From: Wyeomyia smithii
Lineage: Eukaryota; Arthropoda; Insecta; Diptera; Culicidae
NCBI RefSeq assembly: GCF_029784165.1
Contig: NC_073696.1
Location: forward strand, 39,697,858-39,761,857
Length of the DNA: 64,000 nt
Reading direction: 5' to 3'
Within the stretch, counting starts at the first letter, position 1. Each line of letters opens with the position of its first letter. Shown one piece after another: positions 21,101 to 30,861 of the stretch. The position numbers and the translations under genes are program-made. The notes below the pieces were generated by a model. It searched no databases and had not been told where the DNA came from. It saw only the letters and a program-made list of their open reading frames with translations.

Positions 21101-24100
21101 TGGAGGCAGGTTAATCGGGTCACGCCACGGAAGATTTCCTATAACACTCAAGGAAATACTATTTTTACGCAATGGCTTTACAAGTAGTTGAATTTTATAA
21201 TCCGATTATTTTAATGTTTTCGTTAAAAAAGTTAATTTTTTCAACTATTTTTTTTTTTGAATTAAAACAGACCACAGAAAATAATACTGATGAACACAGG
21301 TGTGGCCCTTAAGCTCAAACTAGAAACAATGAAAGATTATAGGTTTTCAACCATTCCTGTGAATTTCGGTGCCCCTAGCCACTAACATCTTGTCAGAGAC
21401 TCAAACAAGTTGAAGCGACGAACCCAGCGAGCAACTACTACGGGAACTCTCACGTTTTGGTAATTGCTAGGGGTACCAAAATTTACAGGAATGGTTAGAA
21501 AGCTGAAATCTTATGATTTTATTTGAAGGTAATATGAAAAAATGTAAAAAATGTGGTTAATATGGACACGTGTGGGTAAAATGTACACCTTGGGGTGTTA
21601 AAACTAATTATTGCTTTATTGGAAAAATAAAACTGGATAGCACAAAGCCAGATCTAAGTTTATTTGTTCTATTTGAGGCCTCAAACAATCCTAAATTTAC
21701 CGAAAGTCGATTGGTTTTGTCTTCGTTTGACGTATAGCGTTTCTAATTTGTATGAAGGTTTGTATGGGAAAACCTTCTTTTTAGCATTTTACATTCTAAA
21801 GAGCTCAAAATGGTTTGGACCATACGTTTCAGGTAGGTATTTTGATTTTTAACAACTTTGCTGAAGACACTTAACAGCTACGATGTCCCTAAAAATTGAT
21901 ATAGCTGTTCAAACCTGCACTTAGAATATTGACCTAGCTTTATTAGCTAGATCCACTGCGTATATAAACTCCATATGCCAGGTTACTTCTGCTGGAATTC
22001 GTATTGACGCTGGTAGTGTTGGCAGAAAAAATAATTTTTAGCAACAACATTGAACAACTATAGTTTTTTAGGGACATTCTATGTCTTTAGTGTCTTCATT
22101 AAAGCATCTAAAACACTATACTTTAGGGTAATGTTGTGCATTAATGAAGCATTATTGAGCCCCATAGAATGGAAAATGTAAAAAAGTAGGTTTTTCCATA
22201 CAAATTTGAATCTGCGCCAACCAGAGACAAAACCAATCGACTTCCGATAAGTTCAGGATTATTCGGGCCCCAAAAGGAATCAAAAAACTTGGTTTTGGAC
22301 AAACGACTACTTTGCGCCACCCCAACGTGACACAGTTATGCATTCACGAACAGTTAAATTTTCACCTTTCGTTGTAGAATCAATAACTACATATGATCTT
22401 ATTCGTGAGAAACTAGAAATTAGTGAAAGCTCGCTTTACGGACATCCCACATTCAACGGCACATTTAGCCGGGCACGGTGCTCCCACAGACCGTTAATAT
22501 AAACAAAGAATCTGAGTACACCACTCGATTCGTTATGACGTCCTGAATCTCTGGTCATAGTTTAGAAATCGTCGTACCCTACATTTTTGGGTAATACCAT
22601 TTTGAAGGTCGTAAAGCACAGAAGAGTGATACAAAAACGACGAAATACTTATTGTAATGCACGTTTTTCAACCACCATTTCATGAAATAATTTCCAAAAT
22701 ATTTTCTACACATTCCGAACATTATATTCCATGACATTTACAGTTGATGGAAAGATTTTTTTTGAAAATCTCACAGTGCACAGTGGTCTAAACTCAAAAA
22801 ATCGTGATCGTTTTAGATTTGACTGTGGAAAACTGATTTTATGTACTCAATGCCTTCAGCAAAATTGATTCATAGAACAAGGGCTTACTTTTGGCGTTTT
22901 CGGTTTTTCGATCAATGCACCTAACAGTTAGATAAAATAAATATTTTTATAATTTTCAATATACCAGATTGCTTCTTCAGCGAAGTTGTGGAAAATTTTA
23001 GAAGAAAAAAAGTTGCTGGATACTGCGTTTTGCTATCTGTATATTGGACACGACAAAATAGAGTTTTTTTGTGGTACACTCCTCCTTAAACTCAGTTTTT
23101 TGTCTTTAATTTTGTCTGTAATGGTCAGTAAAATTTTCAGCAAAATGTCTGCATTTTTCATGTCAGGTATTTTGGTTGATTTTGCCTTATTTAAACTGTC
23201 TTGAATTGTGATGACTAAATGCACCACTATTAGTACACTTACCCTGAAACATTCGAGCAACTCCGGTAGAGCAAAACACCAATTTCAGTGTTTGATGGTT
23301 AAATTGGCTAAGACTACGTTCTGCTAATTATTGCATTTTACCTATTACCTATATTCATATTGAATGTTTTTTGAACAGTTTTATCGGATTAAAAACAGAT
23401 TATTCCCCAAGTAATAGGTTGAACAGCTATTTTTATTATTCTAACGTGACTATAAATTTTATAGCTCCATTCGTACGATGAAATCATACTCAGTAGCAAT
23501 ACTATTCGTGCTATTTGCATGGATTTGAAATGACACGAGTATTTAGTTATAGCATCTTTGTTTGTATTACTTTTCACCCGACTTATCAAGAAAAGCTTAA
23601 GTAACTTGGTCGGCGTGCGACCAGACCGAACCAAGCGCCATTTTTTTTTAACTGAGTTTTTTCACCAGTGGATGAAAAATTGATAATCTATCTTTCATGA
23701 AAAAACAAAATCATTTGAACAGTTTACAATGGTATTATAACAAAGTCTCTCTGCAGCAGCCTGCAGGAAACATACGAGGTGGTTAAACTTTAATCGATCG
23801 ATTTAATGATTACTCGAAATAATGTTTTTGGCGCTTGGCTCGGTTTGGTCGCACGCCGACCGCTTCTCGTTCAAAAAAATCAATATATTATGATGATTGA
23901 TTGTTTAATTTAACTGTTATGAACGATAAAAGTTATGTTATGTTTTGCATCATGCAATCTTTAGTTTCTTTAGTTATCAGATTGCCGAATGTTAGTCCAA
24001 CACTTGTCAAAGACAACTAAATCACCTCCACAAGAGCTTAAAAGCAAAATAGCAAACTATTCATTACGACAGCAGATGTGAACTAGGGTACCAAGAGATA

Positions 24101-27100
24101 AACTAAAACATTCAGCCTTCTCCTTGAAATAAAAAAATCGTATTGTCAATGAAAATATATTTCATGTAATAATTTGTTCAATTGAATTCACAGAATCTCA
24201 ACCTATCCCACAGGATGCTGAGAATGTCATTTGATGTGATGGATTGTGGTTTTGTTTAAATATTTCAAAGAAATGTTTCATCACATGAATAAAAATAAAA
24301 AGCAAAGCGCGGCTAATCCACACCAGCGATCAGCTTTTTGAGATAATTAATTATTGTATTGTCATCAATCAAACAAAGTTGATTGGCAGCACCTGTAGAT
24401 CGCCTAACGTGAGAGCATCCGTTTTGTAATGACTTTTATCTATGAATCAATAATGGTTATTGTGTTTGCTACCATCAATCATGAGCTAATTATTTACATT
24501 GCTGATCGGTTCTATATTCTTTAACTTGGCCGACTGTATATCTCACTTTCTCTGAAATAGTTGTTTAGTATTTATTCCGACTTCTGATAGTTTATTCAGT
24601 ATGACTGAATATCGAACCATTTTTCTTAAAAATTTGTATTTGTGTAAGATCTTGTTTCCTCTGTGTTTTTTCTTTTGCACGATGGTCCATTCGATAATTC
24701 CAGTTCGCGTCTTAAACGTTAGTTTCGATTTATTATCGATTCATGTTTTTCGCTCTCGAAAAACAAATAAGCTTGTGTTCGAAACAACAAACATTCGATT
24801 AGTTTCGAACTGTAGCGAACATTTTATAAATGCTTTGGAGAGTGCGTGGTTTTGTCTAAAAATACGTATCGGGGCTCATGCACTTCATCTGGTGCAGCGA
24901 CCTTGAATTAAACCACGGTAAACAAGTCATATTTTTGTTACAGACGTCTCGTAGTTCGCCTCAGAGAAAGCCGTAGTCAGATTTTTTACTTATTGTTACC
25001 CTTTTAGCTAAGATGAACTGCGTATTTGATTCATCACTATCTTCCGACTAACTATGTCTATCCTTTCTATACAGACTCCCCTTCAGCTGATGTCCTCACC
25101 GTGAAAGCGGTAGATTTGTGTATCGAAGAAAATGGCAAACTACATCACACGAAACGGTTCGAGCTGATGAACCGAGATAGTGGCGGTGGATTACCAGCCA
25201 GGCTAGTAGTTCGAAGAGGTCAGCTGTTTCGTCTTCGATTGATGTGCGATCGACCGTTCGATCGGAGCCGTGATGCTATGAGTCTGATTTTCAGTGTAGG
25301 CGACGAGGAACGGCCAACACACGGACACGGCACACTAGTGGGTGTGGCATTGCAACAGTATCTTCACATGATCGAGAATCCGCTGGAATGGGGAGCCGCG
25401 ATCGACTTCGTGAGCGGTGATGTGCTGGAGATTTTAGTTAAAGCAGCCGCTACTGCACCGGTTACCAAGTGGAAGTTGGATATCGATACGAAACTTTTGG
25501 CCGAAGGATACGGCAAAAGTTATTCACTGCTTCTACCGTTCTACTTACTCTTCAATCCATGGTGTGAGGATGATCAGGTTTATTTAGACGGTATGTTGAG
25601 TTAATTTGTTATCAATTACAGTCTTCATTGGTAATTTAAATTTCGCTGCAGACAAGGCCCTTCGCGATGAATGTGTTAAAAATGATACGACGCTCATCTG
25701 GAGAGGTTCCTACAATCGTTTACGACCATCGGTTTGGAAGTTTGGTCAGTTCGAAAGGCACATTCTCGAATGTTCGCTACTGTTAATTTCCAAAGTCGGC
25801 AAAGTATCTGCTACCCATCGGGGTGATCCTATACGCGTAAGTAGAGCAATATCCGCGGCCGTAAATTCACCAGATGATGACGGTGTTCTGCTCGGCAACT
25901 GGGGTGTTGATTTTTCCGGTGGAACAGCCCCAACGAAGTGGGTTGGATCAGTGGAAATAATGCAGCAGTTTTATAAGAAGCGAAAACCGGTAAAGTTCGG
26001 ACAATGTTGGGTATTTTCAGGGGTTGTTTCAACTAGTGAGTAGGTTCAAAATAACACGAAACAAATGAATTCAATTATTATTTCTGCAGTTGCGAGAGCT
26101 ATCGGAATTCCTTCGCGTGTGGTAACAACCTATTCATGTGCTCATGACACGCAAAGTTCTCTAACCGTTGACTACTTTGTCGATGAAAACGGCAAAGTTA
26201 TGGAGGAGTTGAATTCGGACTCGATCTGGAACTATCACGTATGGAACGAAGTTTGGATGAAACGGCCTGACCTGGGAGTGAGTTCGGATGGAGACTATGG
26301 CGGCTGGCAGGCGATCGATGCAACTCCCCAGGAAATGTCCGATGGGATGTTCCACTGTGGACCGGCATCCGTTTTAGCTGTAAAGCTTGGAGAAGTTGCG
26401 AAACCTTATGATAACAACTTTTTGTTTGCTGAAGTAAATGCGGATAAAGTGTTTTGGCGTTATACAGGTCCGGCGCATCCTTTAAAACTGCTCCGCAAGG
26501 ACGTGTTAGGGATTGGTCACTTTATTAGCACGAAAGCCGTTGGAAAGTGGGAACGGGAGGACATCACGAGCAGCTACAAATTTGCCGAAAAATCTCAGGA
26601 AGAGAGAGATACCATGTTGAAGGCACTGAAGCAAGCGAACAGTGCTTTTAGCAGGTATTATTTGAATGAGGATTTCAATGAAATTTACTTCAACTTCGAG
26701 CTTCGGGATGACATCAAAATTGGTGAATCGTTTTCAGTGGTATGTTGGAAATTAATTTAAAGAGTAACCTTCTTAATTTAAATTTTTTATCGATTCAAGA
26801 TTCTTCAAATTAAAAACCGCTCATCGGAACGGACACATACAGTTAATGGCTCCCTCAATGTTGACACCGTACTTTACACAGGAAAATATCGTGAAATGGT
26901 GAAGGTGGAACCGTTTAGTGTTGTTCTCGATCCAAGCTCCGAAGATTCCATTCTAATGGATGTAACGTTCGATGAGTATTACGGAAAGCTGCGTGATCAA
27001 GCGGCATTCAATATCTCCTGTTTGGCAACTGTCGAGGACACCGAGTATGAATTTTTCGCTCAGGACGATTTTCGTGTTCGAAAACCCGATATCAAAATCA

Positions 27101-27507
27101 AGTTATCGGATGAAGCGGTTTCACATAACCCCGTAGAAGTGACGATTTCGTTACTGAATCCACTGCCAATTGCACTTCGGAAGGGAATTTTCCACGTGGA
27201 AGGATCCGCTATCGAGAAACCACTGATTTTCAAGGTAACTTAGAAGAAAGAGGGAAGCACTGTGGAAATATTTTCAAACAATTTTGATTTTTAGCACTCG
27301 GAAGTGGCCGTTGATGAAACTATTAGCAATACGTTTAGTTTAACACCGGAATTCGTGGGTCGCGCCACAATCGCTGTAAAATTCACCTCTAAGGAGCTAG
27401 ATGACGTTGATGGTTTTCTTGCCTATGAAATTAAGCCACGACCGGAGGATATACTGATGAACAGTACTACAAATGAAATAATTGCCCGAACAGATGTGAT
27501 GGACTAA
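18114..27507 (+). CDS. Transglutaminase, copy 2 (annulin-like, intact)
   Basis: Ca2+-dependent protein cross-linking enzyme. Inferred exons: 18114-18210, 25075-25590, 25652-26035, 26090-26739, 26800-27234, 27295-27507; all junctions keep phase and the sum is 2295 bases (764 aa). Exon 1 encodes MSYLYDYVERWLPTSWRRKR and a basic, Pro-rich N-terminus, joined after a 6.9-kb intron to the N-terminal beta-sandwich (VDLCIEENGKLHHTKRFEL). Catalytic Cys is in GQCWVF (about residue 323), His in NYHVWNEVW (about 382), Asp in GWQAIDATPQE (about 409). The EVNAD and KWEREDI calcium-site blocks and two C-terminal beta-barrels (ending EIIARTDVMD) are complete. No signal peptide, as usual for the family. An alternative first exon at 24601-24643 (MTEYRTIFLKNLYL) has the same phase. 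AATAAA at 27634-27639. Confidence 0.9.
20074..20230. mobile_element. MITE-like hairpin, about 157 bp
   Basis: Ends are imperfect inverted repeats of about 45 bp. The left end reads acactgttggtgatcggtat and the right end read in complement gives acactgttgacgatcggtat, then both continue to cacttrgacgtct. The central 70 bases are unique. No target duplication is identified. Confidence 0.6.
20936..21172 (-). pseudogene. Non-LTR retrotransposon fragment (end of reverse transcriptase ORF)
   Basis: The minus-strand translation contains LPPYPDRCRLLGIDTLQRRR followed by a block with EVQQAVLGAKVLNSEIDSPD. That matches the thumb/C-terminal part of Jockey-like reverse transcriptase ORFs (LP.Y..RC.LL.L..L..RR...Q..F....L.GEID). 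Only about 78 codons survive, without the catalytic FADD box, so this is a truncated dead copy inside the intron. Confidence 0.7.
21346..21500. mobile_element. MITE-like hairpin, about 155 bp
   Basis: Inverted ends of about 38 bp: left tcaaccattcctgtgaattt..ggtgcccctagc, right complement ctaaccattcctgtaaattt..ggtacccctagc. The core has no coding potential. Boundaries are approximate. Confidence 0.6.
21655..22345. repeat. Inverted pair of a dispersed repeat
   Basis: Segment 21655-21830 (+) and segment 22160-22345 (-) are imperfect inverted copies. Both contain cctaaayttatcggaagtcgattggttttgtc-type sequence and the aatttgtatg(ga)aa block. A third copy lies at 1080-1245. The pair encloses about 330 unrelated bases. 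Confidence 0.55.
23608..23861. mobile_element. MITE-like element, 254 bp, 33-bp terminal inverted repeats
   Basis: Left end ggtcggcgtgcgaccagacc (23608-23640 in full) and right end 23829-23861 are inverted copies over 33 bp with two mismatches. The ends are GC-rich in an AT-rich setting. The interior has no coding frame. No target duplication is obvious. Confidence 0.7.
24601..24643 (+). other. Possible alternative first exon of transglutaminase copy 2
   Basis: ATG at 24601 opens a 14-codon frame (MTEYRTIFLKNLYL) ending in a T before a GTAAGA donor at 24644. The phase (1) fits the acceptor of the exon at 25075, exactly as the 18114-18210 exon does. The Drosophila transglutaminase gene makes isoforms with different N-termini, so alternative first exons are plausible. 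A phase match alone has a one-in-three chance. Confidence 0.3.
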
Positions 27508-27621
27508 TGTATTACTAAGAAAAAAAAAGCCTTAGTGTTCATGATTGAATATAACCAAAATTAGGCTTAAGTTTTATTCGTTCTGCGTTTGTTTTTAGAA
27601 ATAATAATGTTAACAATTTCA

Positions 27622-27639
27622 TTTATTCGTCTGAATAAA
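27622..27639. terminator. Interleaved polyadenylation signals of convergent genes
   Basis: AATAAA on the plus strand at 27634-27639 serves transglutaminase copy 2. AATAAA on the minus strand (plus tttatt, 27622-27627) serves lipase A. The minus-strand signal lies upstream of the plus-strand one, so the two mRNAs should overlap at their 3' ends. Confidence 0.6.
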
Positions 27640-27665
27640 AATATTGAATTCTTTTTTCAAAAATA

Positions 27666-30032
27666 TCACCTGTGTAATCCTCTAGCAAATCTGGGCGGTG
27701 CATTAGTTTCTAAAAAGTGAGTGCCTCGGGCTTCTATTGGCACTCCATCGCCCATTGGCACTGCTTCAGTACGGCAGTTGTTTCTGTTAAAATCATTCAT
27801 ATCTCTGCAAGGGTAGGCTAAGAATGCATTTCTTGTGTAAACAGACTCCACGTAATACTCGTATGATCTTCCGTGACTACAAGCGCCCGTAAAATCGTTC
27901 ATGCCGCCACATCCCGGTTGGTTAGCTCGTCCACCATTTGGCCAAAAATCAACATGTCCAAGGTTTTTATCATGCCCTAGCATTCCCGCACACGTATGGA
28001 TAACATCAACAAATCGAGCATCACTGGGGTCGAGTAGTTTGTCCGGCTGCTGATCGTGAAATCCAGGAAGGGCTGGATCGAGGCCGGTTACTCGGGCTAC
28101 TCTACCAGAGCGAACAAAACTTCCGGCGAATCCGGACGTATGAGCTCCTAAGCTATGTCCTATTATATGTACCGAGTCCAGGTTGGTTAGCTGCTCTACA
28201 ACCATCCGATCTATAAATGCACCAACGTGCCGACCTACATCTCGAGTAGCAGCAGCCGATTTGAAGTAAAAGGTGTCTTGCGCCAACGGACTCCAGTCAA
28301 CCACTGCGGAAAGAGATTTACCTAAATTTCACATTCACTTTCGTAACAAAACTTCTGAAAAATTATACCAAAAAGGTTCATATCCTGTCGTTGTAGATAC
28401 GCGTCTTTAATCGTTTGACAAACAGGACTGCTGATAGAATTACGCCAACCGTGAATAACAAACTTTGTCGGCAAACTGGGATTGTATGATGGATCGATTC
28501 TTAATGGAGCCGCGGGGTCATTAATAAACTTAAAAGCTTTTGGGTTATTCTTGGTTTGCCTAAAACGTACGTATGATGTTTGATTAATTACACAAAAAAG
28601 AAGCACACTACTCACTGTCGGTGGAAGTAAAACGTAACATCGTCATTGCAGGTGTTTCCTGCCCGTTCTACCGAAGTGTCATTAGGCGTCGTTAAATCAA
28701 CGATGTGAGGTGTTCCCTTGTCATCCGGCAGGAACATCCAGGTGACACCATAGTTCGGATCTATGCTTCTCATCTGCTCCATATCACACTTCACTGCTGG
28801 GAGAAAGAAGGAAACCCGAATAAGTTTTTCTTAATGCTTTTTCAGTCTGACTTGACACTAGCGGTGCGATTTATTCCTCACAGTTGAAAACGTTTTTCAG
28901 CAGCAAATGTTGACATGCAAGTGTGATCAGGAAGTCAATCATGGCAGTTTTGCATCCACAGAATTCACTGGTTCACTGCTAACGGTACCGATCATACTAA
29001 TTTAATTCCAGATAACTGAATTTTGGTTAAGAGAGGTAACCTTCTAATTGGAGGTCGTCCCACGGAAAGCCCCAACTAATGTTCCAATTGAAGTTCAAAT
29101 TGCGACTATTAAAATCACGCTCTGTCCGCCGCGTTCGCTGTTATTATTATTTTGCTAGTCGATGATACAGCACAGAGCGTGCGTTTGGTTTGTGAATAGT
29201 TTTTTTGTATTGGCCTAGCGTACGCTGCTGTGTCATATAAATCTTCCAGATTCTAATTGGTGTTTGGGGCAGTTAGAAGCTCATAACAGGTCACGCTCCA
29301 GCCGTTAGTGTTATTATTTTTGCGCGTGTGCTTGTGCTTTGCAATGAAAGCTTATGCTGAGATTAACGATTTTGAAGACAGTGATAGTAATGCTGGGATT
29401 GTTGCTAATATTTATAACGACAATTGTTTAGAGCTTTGATGTTTATTTGCTTCCGCAGCTGGAATATTGGAATTTTCGTTTGAGTGGTAAGAGCAAAAGA
29501 ATGAATTGCGCTAATAGCAACCGATTAAAAGAAGAAATCTACGAATTGTCTTACCGCTAGCTACTCATCAATTCGAAACGCTTTAGATAAATTTTCACGT
29601 ATTTTTAATTACAAAGTAAAAAATTACGGTTACACATGAATTTTACATTTTACCACAGTTTGAAATTTTTGGCTATTAGCGACTAGACAGTGCTTTTTTC
29701 AAACATTATTTTTTGATAAACCCATTATTCTTATTTTTTGGATATATAAATATTTTGACTCTTGATTCCTCTAACTGATTTTCCGTTAGTCCTACTATTT
29801 CAGCAATTTGTAATACTTTCTAGAAAGTATTATACAAACTTATTCGGAGATAATCGTTTGTTCATTTACCCTGAATGGATGTAACCACAAACCAAGTAAA
29901 TCGAGGAAATTTATGATAAAAAGTGAAAATATGTGGTTTACAATCTGGTCACTTGTATTAACTGCACCCACCTGAGAACACCGATAGTGATGTGAGAAGT
30001 AATATTCCACCGTAACGACTAAGTTTCTCCAT
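27666..30032 (-). CDS. Lipase A: secreted pancreatic-type lipase / phospholipase A1-like, 355 aa
   Basis: Inferred exons on the minus strand: 30032-29972, 28793-28616, 28559-28369, 28303-27666; phases agree and the total is 1068 bases. Exon 1 encodes a signal peptide (MEKLSRYGGILLLTSLSVFS) and splices after a 1.2-kb intron. The alpha/beta-hydrolase core shows KFVIHGW (oxyanion strand), the nucleophile Ser in GHSLGAH (about residue 194), Asp in GLDPALP (about 219) and His in ACSHGRS (about 287). The stretch between GCGGMND and ACSH is short, so the lid is small, as in insect PLA1-like members; substrate preference is inference. It is the most divergent of the four lipases here, has the fewest shared introns, and converges on transglutaminase copy 2. 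polyA signal AATAAA at 27622-27627 (-). Confidence 0.88.
29236..29486 (+). other. Possible plus-strand promoter and small exons inside lipase A intron 1
   Basis: TATAAA (29236-29241) is followed by gcagtt near 29270. ATG at 29354 opens MLRLTILKTVI (donor GTAATG at 29387); an acceptor at 29458 starts a short segment ending at a GTAAGA donor (29487). The joined peptide is hydrophobic, then LEYWNFRLS. No further exon was found. Weak evidence. Confidence 0.15.
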
Positions 30033-30860
30033 AGTTAAAATTATGTTTGCGATGCTTATGTTTCAATAATTGCAAATTAACTGAGGCATTTTCCCCTGCT
30101 TGTATAAGGTTTTAAAGCCATACATAGGAGAAACAATCACTAGCATTGTTATCACTGTTTCAACTAGCGACTCAGGTACATTAATCATATGATTGTGTAT
30201 TTTTCGAAAACCTGTAACAAGAAACTGGTTTCTATTACACTGAGCAGGGTTGAATAAAGGGTGAATGTATGAAGTTGAAAGTCAATTTTCGATTCAAAAT
30301 TATAAGCGAAAAATTAATCAATAAAGTGCCAATTGAAAATCTATGTATAATTCTGAATTTGAATTTGAACCCCTCTAATATTCGCCAACATGTTTCAATC
30401 ATTACGCGTAACACTTCACAGACGCTTTTCGAGCATGCCAATTCCATTCAGTAAAACAGTCACATCAGCGTTATCGAGAATGATTTGAAACGGGTTCCTG
30501 GCTTCCGGAAATTAGCTGTGTTTAGAATTATTTTAACATATACCAATTTGTGCCTGTATCGAAATACTATTACGTGATCGAAGCCCGTTGAGGTAGTAGG
30601 GTACAATTAAAAAATTTCCACTGTCATTCATTTGTGTAAAAACCTGTTTTTTTTCGTAAACGAAATCTATCAGTGCAACAACTTAGCAAAGCCATTAATC
30701 CTGATAATGGTTGACAGTTAGTGCATTTTTTTCGGGTGCATCCATAACGCTATCGGGTAAAGTATAATAATAAGTGAAACATAAAAAATGTCTGCATGCA
30801 GTTTGATGTCATCCATATATTTTAACTGGCGGCTTTTTGTGAACACAATTCCCGGACTGT
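30033..30860. other. Intergenic DNA between lipases A and B
   Basis: This short spacer should hold the lipase A promoter on the minus strand; I recognise no convincing TATA/Inr pair. No gene is seen. Confidence 0.4.
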
Positions 30861-30861
30861 T

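Larger units (their letters stand above)
18211..25074. other. Long first intron of transglutaminase copy 2
   Basis: The 6.9-kb intron has no embedded gene that I can support. It carries a reverse-transcriptase remnant (20936-21172) and four hairpin-forming repeats (20074-20230, 21346-21500, 21655-22345, 23608-23861). The 24601-24643 segment is a possible alternative first exon. Confidence 0.55.
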
